Below, piece by piece: positions 18,645 to 25,162 of a stretch of DNA of 35,736 nucleotides. The stretch's first letter is position 1. Each line of letters starts with the position of its first letter. The DNA lies in assembly GCA_948473115.1 (NCBI GenBank), contig CAOKWI010000046.1, forward strand, positions 1-35,736, given 5' to 3'. The translations under genes and the position numbers were made by a program. The notes under the pieces are model-generated. The model was not told the DNA's origin, made no database searches, and worked only from the letters and a program-made list of their open reading frames with translations. Origin of the DNA: an uncultured Lachnospiraceae bacterium. Its GTDB lineage: Bacteria > Bacillota > Clostridia > Lachnospirales > Lachnospiraceae.

Positions 18645-19325
18645 CTATTGGGTTGCCAGTTCTTTGACCTTTGCCAGTGCGTTCTTCACTGCGGGTATGG
18701 CCAGGAGGATCACGGTGATAACCGCCTCCGGCGCAATATAGCTGGCATTGTAGCCCAGGGTATATGTGAGGATGCCCATGGGTGTCTGGGTGGGGGCGTA
18801 GGCGCCGAAGAAGATGCCGCCTGAAAGGGCAGTGAACAGATATCTGCCCAGGACGCCCACGATATAGCCGGTCAGGAGCCCGTGCTTCTTATTGCTGAAG
18901 AAACCGGACAGCCCCAGGGCGCCGAAAGCCAGGGGATAATCCACCAGCAGCTGCCATGGGGAGTAAAAGACGGGATTGATCACAAACTGCAGCAGGCCGT
19001 AGGCGAAGCCGGTGAGCAGTCCCGCCTTTGCTCCGTACCAATAGCCGATCAGGACTACAAAGAACATGCTGAACAGGGTGACGGATCCGCCGAAAGGAAG
19101 CCTGGCAAATTTGATCTCGGATGTCACCATGGCGAGAGCCATTGCCACACCGGAAAAGACAAGCTGCCTGGTGGCAGTTCTGGCTTTGGCGGTGTTTTCC
19201 TTTTTGGGGCGCAGAAGGATCGCAGCTGCGAGGAGCAGCAGGATCAGGACTGCAACGGTAATCATACCGGGGACAGTCAGTTGAAAGGTGCCTTCCTCAA
19301 TGGAAGTTGCAAAGAAATCAGACAT
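18645..19325 (-). CDS. thiT: Energy-coupled thiamine transporter substrate subunit ThiT
   Basis: A 226-residue integral membrane S-component of an ECF transporter, which binds thiamine and works with shared EcfA/EcfA'/EcfT subunits encoded elsewhere. It has an extra N-terminal membrane segment (VAVLILLLLAAAILL) before the ThiT core. The core carries LPFGGSVTLFSMFFVVLIGYW, GLLTGFAYGLLQF and WQLLVDYPLAFGALG, the aromatic-rich stretch that binds thiamine in the family. The start at 19325 has AAGGAGGA seven bases upstream; an upstream in-frame start at 19391 lies inside the leader. A TPP riboswitch precedes it, which agrees with the substrate. Its stop is 10 bases from that of the convergent kinase gene, with no terminator between. 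Confidence 0.93.
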   Translation of the reverse strand: MSDFFATSIEEGTFQLTVPGMITVAVLILLLLAAAILLRPKKENTAKARTATRQLVFSGVAMALAMVTSEIKFARLPFGGSVTLFSMFFVVLIGYWYGAKAGLLTGFAYGLLQFVINPVFYSPWQLLVDYPLAFGALGLSGFFSNKKHGLLTGYIVGVLGRYLFTALSGGIFFGAYAPTQTPMGILTYTLGYNASYIAPEAVITVILLAIPAVKNALAKVKELATQ

Positions 19326-19332
19326 AAAAAAA

Positions 19333-19360
19333 TCCTCCTTGTCAAAATGGCTAAGGAGGG
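19333..19360 (-). promoter_or_regulatory. Hairpin that can sequester the thiT Shine-Dalgarno sequence
   Basis: In the thiT message, CCTCCTT (19354-19360 read in reverse) can pair with the ribosome binding site AAGGAGG (19334-19340) across a 13-base loop. This would hide the start site. It suits a riboswitch that acts on translation. Confidence 0.6.
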
Positions 19361-19385
19361 GCACAATGAGACCTGTATAGGTATA

Positions 19386-19446
19386 CTGCATAACGCTGAA
19401 TACTGCCTAATGTAATCATGCGATTGAACCAGTCAGCGTTATGCAG
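19386..19446 (-). promoter_or_regulatory. 14-bp inverted repeat in the thiT leader
   Basis: Bases 19386-19399 and 19433-19446 are perfect inverted copies around 33 bases, between the TPP aptamer and the thiT start. A second small hairpin (19452-19457 with 19463-19468) adjoins it. They are probably part of the expression platform, perhaps the alternative fold; no U-tract follows, so an intrinsic terminator is unlikely. Confidence 0.5.
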
Positions 19447-19496
19447 TCTGGTTTCACGGCAAGTGAAATCGTTAAGCAGTATAAATTACAGGCTGT

Positions 19497-19590
19497 TTTG
19501 CTTCCTTACGCCGGTATTATCCGGTTCAAGTAATGAGGGTTAGGAGAAAAGGAAATCTCCAATCTCAGCAAAGTGCTCCCCTAGCGGTTT
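19497..19590 (-). ncRNA. TPP (THI element) riboswitch
   Basis: Read on the minus strand the leader shows the conserved TPP aptamer blocks: CTAGGGGAGC, then GCTGAGATTGG, an AACCC box, TTGAACCGGATAATACCGG and GCGTAAGGAAGC. They match the usual GGGG...CUGAGA...ACCC...GAUAAUGCNNGCGUAGGGA order. It lies directly upstream of thiT and would lower thiamine uptake when thiamine pyrophosphate is plentiful. Confidence 0.93.
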
Positions 19591-19604
19591 ATATGGTTTT
19601 ATTT

Positions 19605-19633
19605 AATATAAGTCCAAATTGCAAAAGTGTCAA
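19605..19633 (-). promoter_or_regulatory. Sigma-A promoter for thiT and its riboswitch
   Basis: On the minus strand TTGACA (19633-19628) and TATATT (19610-19605) are 17 bases apart, a near-perfect vegetative promoter placing the transcript start just before the TPP aptamer. Confidence 0.7.
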
Positions 19634-19660
19634 GAAAAAAATGAAAAGGAATCCAGACTT

Positions 19661-22600
19661 ATGCGGAACAGTCAGCTTGTGATCGGAATATGTGCCCATG
19701 TGGACGCGGGAAAGACAACCCTGGCGGAGGGGATGCTCTATACCTGCGGGGAACTGCGCAAACTGGGCAGGGTGGATCATAAGGATGCATTTCTGGACAA
19801 CTTTTCCCTGGAGAGGACGAGAGGAATCACCATTTTCTCCAAGCAGGCCCGGATGAACTGGGAGGGGCTGGATATCACGCTGCTGGACACCCCCGGCCAT
19901 GTGGATTTCAGCGCGGAGATGGAGAGAACCTTACAGGTGATGGACTACTGCATTCTTGTCGTCAGCGGGGCGGACGGGGTGCAGGGGCATGTCCGGACGC
20001 TGTGGAAACTGCTGCAGGAGTACGGGATTCCTGTGATATTCTTTGTCAATAAAATGGATCAGCCGGGCGCGGACAGGGAAGCGCTGCTGGCGGAGCTGCG
20101 GCGGAAGCTGGATGAACGCTGTGTGGAGTTTGGGCCGGATATCCTGGAACTGGGCAGGACAGTATTGGGGAACCGAAGCGTCTGGCAGGCGGAAGGGCAG
20201 GCCGGAGGGAAAGAAACCGCAGATACCGGGGGAAGCCGGGCTGAAGGGAAAGAAACCGCGGGCACCGGGGATGCCGGGGGAAGCCGGGCCAAAGGCAGGG
20301 AGGAAACCGAGACAGGTCAGGGAGCAGAGGCTGGGGAAAGCCTGGGCGGGGGCATGGAAGAGGTTCTGGAGGAACTTGCCATGTGCAGTGAGGAGCTGAT
20401 GGAGGAATATCTGGACACGGGGACGCTCTCTATAGACTCCATAGCCGGCGCGATCCGCGGCCGCAGGCTGTTTCCCTGCTTTTTCGGGGCAGCGCTGCAT
20501 TTGCAGGGTGTGAGGGAACTGCTGCGGGGGATCCGGAGGTTTACGTTGGTTCCTGAGTACGGGATGGCGTTCGGCGCCAGGGTGTATAAGATTTCCAGGG
20601 ACGCATCGGGCAACCGGCTGACCCATCTGAAGGTCACAGGCGGTACGTTAAAGGTAAAGATGACAGTGGACAACAGGGCAGGCGCCGCAGCAGGGGAAGA
20701 GGTCTGGGAGGAGAAGGCTGACCAGATCAGGATCTACAACGGAGCGGGATATGAGGCGGTGGAAAGCGTGGATGCAGGCGGGATCTGCGCCGTTACCGGC
20801 CTGAAGAGGACTTTTGTGGGACAGGGGCTGGGCTTTGAGAACGGCAGCAGCCAGCCCGTGCTGGTCCCGGTGCTGACGTATCAGGTGCTGCTGCCTGAGG
20901 GCGCCGACGCGGTGAAGGTCCTGGGGCAGCTGCGCCAGCTGGAGGAGGAAGATCCACTGCTACACGTGGTCTGGAAGGAGACATCGGGAGAGATCCATGT
21001 GCAGGTTATGGGAGAGGTTCAGATTGAAGTCTTAAAAAGCGTGATAAAGGAGCGCTTCGGCCTGGAGGCGGACTTTGGAAGCGGCAGCATCGTGTACAAG
21101 GAGACCATTGCCACGGCGGCGGAGGGGATCGGGCATTTTGAACCCCTGCGCCATTACGCGGAGGTGCATCTGTTGCTGGAGCCGGGGGAGCCGGGCAGCG
21201 GCCTGCAGCTTGCCTCCGCCTGCAGTGTGGATGAACTGGATTTGAACTGGCAGCGCCTGGTATTGACCCACCTGGAAGAGAAAACCCACCTGGGAGTGCT
21301 CACAGGCTCGCCCATCACGGATATGCGGATCACCCTGGTGGCCGGGCGGTCCCACTTAAAGCATACGGAGGGCGGGGACTTCCGCCAGGCTACCTACAGG
21401 GCACTGCGCCAGGGGTTGATGCAGTGTGAGAGTGTCCTGCTGGAGCCGGTGTTTTCCTATACGCTGGAAGTGCCCAGTGAGCAGCTGGGCAGGGCCATGT
21501 CGGATATCCAGAGGATGCATGGCAGCTTTGACAGCCCCGTGACGGAGGGAGAGAACAGTGTCCTGAAAGGCAGCGTGCCTGTGGCGGAGGCAGACGGATA
21601 CCAGAGGGAGGTCAACGCCTACACCAGGGGACATGGCAGATTTTCCTGTACGTTAAAAGGGTATGAACCCTGCCATAACACGGAGGAGGTACTGGACCGG
21701 TTTCATTATGATCCGGACAGTGACCTGGAGAATCCCTCTTCCTCCGTATTCTGCGCCCATGGGGCGGGATTCCTGGTGGAATGGCAGCGGGTGCCGGAAT
21801 ATGCCCATGTGGAGAGCAGGGGGATGCTTTCCCCGGCGGCGGACAACGTGCCGGAGGGAGGGAACGGAATATGGATGAAAAGTGGGGCGGGGGAACAAAG
21901 CGGGTCTGGCAGTTTGGGCGGCACAGGAATCCATGATGGCAGGGACGCCGGGGCCGTGGGGGGAAGCCCGGGGCGGCGTCCCCGGACAAGGCAGGGGAAC
22001 GACAGCGGCGGTTCAGACTATATCACCCAGGAGGAGATCGAGGACATTTTCAGGCGCACCTATGGCAAGAGCGGACAGGATTACGCGCCTTACCGGTATC
22101 ACGGGCGGAATACGGGGAGCGCTGTCTATGGAACCCATGCGGAGCAGCCGGAAAAGGAATATCGTTTTCGCCCCGTGGAAGAGAAAGAGGAATATCTGCT
22201 GGTGGATGGGTACAATATTATCTTTGCGTGGGAGGATCTGCGGAGCCTGTCTGAGGTGAATATTGACAGCGCAAGGGACAGGCTTATGGACATCTGCTGT
22301 GATTACCAGGGGTATCAGGGAGCGACGCTGATCCTGGTCTTTGACGCCTATAAGGTGAAGGGAAATCCCGGTTCCGTGGTAAAATATCACAATATTTATG
22401 TGGTCTATACAAAGGAGGCCGAAACGGCGGATCAGTATATCGAGAAAACAGTGCACAAAATCGCAAGGAAGGCGAAGGTGACGGTGGCCACCTCGGACAG
22501 GCTGGAGCAGATGATCATCTGGGGAGCGGGCGCCCTGCGCCTGTCCGCCCAGGGCTTCCGGGATGTGGTGGAGGAAGCGAAGCGCAGGATGAGGGAAGAC

Positions 22601-22666
22601 TATCCGGTGCAGGAAAAAGCCTTCAACAAAATAAGTGTGCCGGAGGGAGAGGAATTTTTGCTTTAG
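19661..22666 (+). CDS. TetM/EF-G-like ribosomal GTPase fused to a Rae1/YacP-type NYN nuclease domain
   Basis: A 1001-residue two-part protein. Residues 1 to about 720 form a ribosome-binding GTPase like TetM: G1 AHVDAGKTT (12-20), ERTRGITIFSK, G3 DTPGH, G4 NKMD, later EF-G domains, and a domain IV/V stretch (VLLEPVFSYTLEVPSEQLGRAM) matching TetM. The G domain has a Gly/Glu/Ala-rich insertion with 39-bp repeats (20207-20300). After a Gly-Ser-rich linker, residues 845-985 are a NYN/PIN-like domain as in YacP/Rae1, with LLVDGYNIIF (Asp849), VFDAYK (Asp895) and ATSDRLEQ (Asp946) as likely metal ligands. In B. subtilis Rae1 cuts mRNA in the ribosomal A site. ATG 19661 with AAGGA ten bases upstream is preferred to TTG 19619. 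Tetracycline resistance is not implied. Confidence 0.9.
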   Translation: MRNSQLVIGICAHVDAGKTTLAEGMLYTCGELRKLGRVDHKDAFLDNFSLERTRGITIFSKQARMNWEGLDITLLDTPGHVDFSAEMERTLQVMDYCILVVSGADGVQGHVRTLWKLLQEYGIPVIFFVNKMDQPGADREALLAELRRKLDERCVEFGPDILELGRTVLGNRSVWQAEGQAGGKETADTGGSRAEGKETAGTGDAGGSRAKGREETETGQGAEAGESLGGGMEEVLEELAMCSEELMEEYLDTGTLSIDSIAGAIRGRRLFPCFFGAALHLQGVRELLRGIRRFTLVPEYGMAFGARVYKISRDASGNRLTHLKVTGGTLKVKMTVDNRAGAAAGEEVWEEKADQIRIYNGAGYEAVESVDAGGICAVTGLKRTFVGQGLGFENGSSQPVLVPVLTYQVLLPEGADAVKVLGQLRQLEEEDPLLHVVWKETSGEIHVQVMGEVQIEVLKSVIKERFGLEADFGSGSIVYKETIATAAEGIGHFEPLRHYAEVHLLLEPGEPGSGLQLASACSVDELDLNWQRLVLTHLEEKTHLGVLTGSPITDMRITLVAGRSHLKHTEGGDFRQATYRALRQGLMQCESVLLEPVFSYTLEVPSEQLGRAMSDIQRMHGSFDSPVTEGENSVLKGSVPVAEADGYQREVNAYTRGHGRFSCTLKGYEPCHNTEEVLDRFHYDPDSDLENPSSSVFCAHGAGFLVEWQRVPEYAHVESRGMLSPAADNVPEGGNGIWMKSGAGEQSGSGSLGGTGIHDGRDAGAVGGSPGRRPRTRQGNDSGGSDYITQEEIEDIFRRTYGKSGQDYAPYRYHGRNTGSAVYGTHAEQPEKEYRFRPVEEKEEYLLVDGYNIIFAWEDLRSLSEVNIDSARDRLMDICCDYQGYQGATLILVFDAYKVKGNPGSVVKYHNIYVVYTKEAETADQYIEKTVHKIARKAKVTVATSDRLEQMIIWGAGALRLSAQGFRDVVEEAKRRMREDYPVQEKAFNKISVPEGEEFLL
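20207..20300 (+). repeat. 39-bp in-frame repeat in the GTPase-NYN gene
   Basis: Copies of gggaaagaaaccgc begin at 20207 and 20246, 39 bases apart, followed by a degenerate third. They encode a Gly-Lys-Glu-Thr-Ala-rich insertion between the G4 motif and the following EF-G domain, absent from TetM. Confidence 0.75.
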
Positions 22667-22760
22667 GATATGGTGAATTGGCAGAAAGTATGGTAGACTG
22701 ATAACTATGGCGGTTATGGAATGGGATTTTTCGGGTGATGGTGCTGGAATGAGGATTGGC

Positions 22761-23204
22761 ATGAAGTTGAGGAAAGTGGACGATGACATTTCGTTAGTAC
22801 CATATTTCCCTAATGAGGATGTTGCCATTGAATGGTATCAGGATAAAGAGATATGCAGGCAGGTAGACAATATTGACCAGGTATATACCTTGGACAGGCT
22901 CAGGGCAATGTATGGTTTCCTGAGTACCCACGGTGAATGCTTCTACATCCGGTACAGGGGAAAGCTGGTCGGAGACATTTCGCTCCGGGACAACTCTGAA
23001 ATTGCGATTGTTGTCTGTAAGGAATACCAGAACCGGCATATTGGCCGCAGGTGTGTATTGGATATGATAAAGCTTGCCAGGGAAAAGGGAATGTTTGAGG
23101 TGAAAGCCAACATCTATTCCTTTAATGAGCAGAGCAGGAGAATGTTCCAGTCGATCGGCTTTCAGCCATCGGGGGATGAGTGGTATTTTTATAGTATCAA
23201 ATAA
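22761..23204 (+). CDS. GNAT-family N-acetyltransferase
   Basis: A protein of about 147 residues expected to move an acetyl group from acetyl-CoA to an amine. It has the GNAT order: a first strand and helix (LRKVDDDISLVPYFPNEDVAIEWYQD), core strands YIRYRGKLVGDISLRDN and EIAIVVCKEYQNRHIGRRC (the Q/R-x-x-G-x-G/A acetyl-CoA loop is here QNRHIGRR), then NIYSFNEQSRRMFQSIGFQ. The substrate is not predictable; the late NEQSRRMFQSIGF stretch is typical of RimJ/RimL-like or antibiotic-type members. ATG 22761 has GAGGA five bases upstream; in-frame ATGs at 22707, 22716 and 22749 would add up to 18 residues. It lies between the GTPase-nuclease fusion and the MraY-like gene, same strand. Confidence 0.85.
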   Translation: MKLRKVDDDISLVPYFPNEDVAIEWYQDKEICRQVDNIDQVYTLDRLRAMYGFLSTHGECFYIRYRGKLVGDISLRDNSEIAIVVCKEYQNRHIGRRCVLDMIKLAREKGMFEVKANIYSFNEQSRRMFQSIGFQPSGDEWYFYSIK

Positions 23205-23227
23205 ATAGGTTTGAGATAGGAGCGGCT

Positions 23228-24193
23228 ATGTTATATTCTGTTATTCCGGAGAATTATGGTTCTTTATTGGCTCTTGCCGGTATCATCTTTGCCTTTGCGG
23301 CAACCGTTTTCGCCACGGCAAAGCTGGCAGACCTGCTGCCCAAGGACGGGGGAAGGGAGTTTGCCCATGACGGGAAGCTGTCCGCGGGAAAGCCCAGGGG
23401 CGCCGGTATCATTTTCGTCCTTGCCTTTGCGGCGGCGGCATTTCTCTTTGCGCCCATGAAGGCGGAGACGGCGATCTATCTGATCCTGACGATCATCTGC
23501 ATGATGACGGGCTTTCTGGACGACTCTTCCAAAATGCCCTGGGGGGAGTATAAGAAAGGATTCCTGGATCTGTGCGTGGCGGCGCTGGTGGCCATGACAT
23601 TCCTGAAATATAATTCCAACACCATTGAACTGGCGCTGTTTCATGTGAAGGTAACGATACCTGCCGTGCTGTTTGCAATCCTCATTGTGATTTTGGTGTG
23701 GGGATCCGTGAACGTGACCAACTGTTCCGACGGGGTGGACGGGCTTTCGGGGACTTTGACCATTATTACCATTATGACGATCTATGTGATGATGCAAATA
23801 TTGGACAAGGGTCAGGACTTTTCCTTTCTGATCCTGCTGTTTGCGGTGTGTATCCTGGGATACCTGTGGTATAATGCCACCCCCAGCCGTCTGATGATGG
23901 GGGATGCGGGCTCCCGTGCCATGGGGCTGTTTATCAGCATTGCCATTTTAAAGACGGGCTCCCCCGTACTGTATGTTCCGGTGGCGCTGGTGCTGATCCT
24001 GGACGGCGGGCTGGGTCTGGTCAAGGTGGCGCTGCTGCGTTTCCTGAAGATCCGCATTTTAAAGAATACCAGGACGCCCCTTCATGACCATGTGCGCAAG
24101 GTGTGGGGCTGGTCCAACACCCAGACGGTGTTCCGCTTCGCCATTATCCAGATCATCCTGGCGGTGGCGGTGATTTATGGGCTCCAGGTATGA
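23228..24193 (+). CDS. mraY: MraY/WecA-family phospho-sugar transferase (probable MraY)
   Basis: A 321-residue polytopic membrane enzyme that should move a phospho-sugar from a UDP-sugar (UDP-MurNAc-pentapeptide for true MraY) to undecaprenyl phosphate on the inner face of the membrane. It has about ten hydrophobic segments and the family motifs: GKPRGAGIIF, GFLDDSS, the Mg/nucleotide motif NVTNCSDGVDGLSG, LMMGDAGSRAMG and TPLHDHVRK. The last replaces the usual MraY HHH with H-D-H. AGGAG lies five bases before ATG 23228. It is not in a division-cell-wall cluster here, so it may be a relocated or extra MraY, or a teichoic or exopolysaccharide initiator. A strongly structured spacer follows. 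Confidence 0.85.
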   Translation: MLYSVIPENYGSLLALAGIIFAFAATVFATAKLADLLPKDGGREFAHDGKLSAGKPRGAGIIFVLAFAAAAFLFAPMKAETAIYLILTIICMMTGFLDDSSKMPWGEYKKGFLDLCVAALVAMTFLKYNSNTIELALFHVKVTIPAVLFAILIVILVWGSVNVTNCSDGVDGLSGTLTIITIMTIYVMMQILDKGQDFSFLILLFAVCILGYLWYNATPSRLMMGDAGSRAMGLFISIAILKTGSPVLYVPVALVLILDGGLGLVKVALLRFLKIRILKNTRTPLHDHVRKVWGWSNTQTVFRFAIIQIILAVAVIYGLQV

Positions 24194-24195
24194 AA

Positions 24196-24306
24196 CGGAA
24201 TGAAGTTTCTCTAAGACTGTAAAGAGGGGGTGTACCCCCTCTTTGAAGCACAGTCTAAGAGAAGCTAAGTCATTCCGGGAAGAATCGCAAGGACGGCGAT
24301 TCTTCC
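24196..24306. repeat. Nested long hairpins after the MraY-like gene
   Basis: Three nested stems: CGGAATGA (24196-24203) with its complement at 24270-24277; TTCTCTAAGACTGT (24207-24220) with 24250-24263, one mismatch; and AAAGAGGGGG against CCCCCTCTTT around TGTA (24221-24244). A second hairpin follows, 24278-24288 with 24296-24306, 11 perfect pairs and a 7-base loop. No T-run follows, so it is not a simple terminator. It fills most of the gap before greA and may be an RNA stabiliser or a palindromic intergenic repeat. Confidence 0.75.
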
Positions 24307-24410
24307 GGCCTTGTACCAGGTCGGCTGGGCGGCATGACAGGAATTGAGAGGGAAATGTGGAATGAACTTCATGAAATGGAACGAAAGAATAGAAATGGAG
24401 AGTTGAAATT

Positions 24411-24914
24411 ATGCACGACGAACTGACACCCAGTGATATTAAGAAAATGGAAGAGGAGATAGAGTATCGTAAGCTGGTGGTGCGTCCCAAGGCGTTGGAG
24501 GATGTGAAGGAGGCCAGGGCTCACGGCGATCTCAGCGAGAATTTCGAGTATCATGCGGCGAAGAAGGTAAAGAATCAGAATGAGAGCCGGATCCGCTATC
24601 TGGAGAGGATGATTAAGACGGCCAGGGTGATCTCGGAAGACTCGGCGGAGGATGAGGTGGGGATCAACAATACCGTCACGGTAGAGTTTGCGGATGATCA
24701 GACTGTGGAGACTTACCGGATCGTCACTACTGTGAGAGGAAATTCGCTGGAGAACATGATCAGCAACGAAAGTCCCCTGGGTAAGGCGCTCCTTGGGAAA
24801 AAGGAAGGAGATACCGCCCATGTCCAGGTAAACGAGACGGTGGGATATGACGTCAGGATCCTCAAAATCGAAAATACGGTGGATGACGGAAGCGACAAGA
24901 TCAGAAGTTTTTAA
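24411..24914 (+). CDS. greA: Transcription elongation factor GreA family protein
   Basis: A 167-residue factor that enters the RNA polymerase secondary channel and stimulates cleavage of backtracked RNA. The N-terminal coiled coil contains ARAHGDLSENFEYHAAK, with the acidic D-x-x-E-N-x-E-Y tip that places magnesium in GreA. The C-terminal FKBP-like domain includes ESPLGKALLGKKEGDTAHVQV, which fits GreA well. The length is slightly above the usual 157-160. GGAG is ten bases upstream of ATG 24411. A second Gre-like factor may exist elsewhere in the genome, so the main-copy status is not proved. It stands between two structured spacers. Confidence 0.92.
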   Translation: MHDELTPSDIKKMEEEIEYRKLVVRPKALEDVKEARAHGDLSENFEYHAAKKVKNQNESRIRYLERMIKTARVISEDSAEDEVGINNTVTVEFADDQTVETYRIVTTVRGNSLENMISNESPLGKALLGKKEGDTAHVQVNETVGYDVRILKIENTVDDGSDKIRSF

Positions 24915-24978
24915 GAGAGTATTTTGGGCAGTGCTTCCTTCTCCGAAGCCGTATTTTCCGGACAGTATGTGAAGCGTA

Positions 24979-25119
24979 TCGTAACAGTTCAGACAGGGCG
25001 CTGAACTGTTACGACGATGCACACAAAATGAGTTTTCAACTCATTTTGGCGCCCGCAAGTCTCGCAAAATTGCACAGAAATGCAATTTTGACTTCGCGGG
25101 AGGGGCTGTCTGAACTGTT
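24979..25119. repeat. Composite palindromic intergenic element, copy 1
   Basis: Bases 24979-24992 pair with 25001-25014 (14 bp, TCGTAACAGTTCAG type). Overlapping bases 24983-24996 pair instead with 25106-25119 (14 bp), so two folds exclude each other. Between them are a 10-bp hairpin with a 3-base loop (25025-25034 with 25038-25047) and a longer bulged one (25052-25074 with 25081-25100). No gene is visible in this 248-base gap. Part of it recurs at 28313-28388. Confidence 0.75.
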
Positions 25120-25162
25120 TACAACGTATCAAGTCACTGTGGAATGAAATGGAGATTGTATT

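Noticed and set aside
19661..22666. Tetracycline resistance gene (tetM/tetW type)
   Set aside because: The GTPase is only generally TetM-like, carries an insertion and a fused nuclease domain, and has no mobile context or TetM leader peptide.
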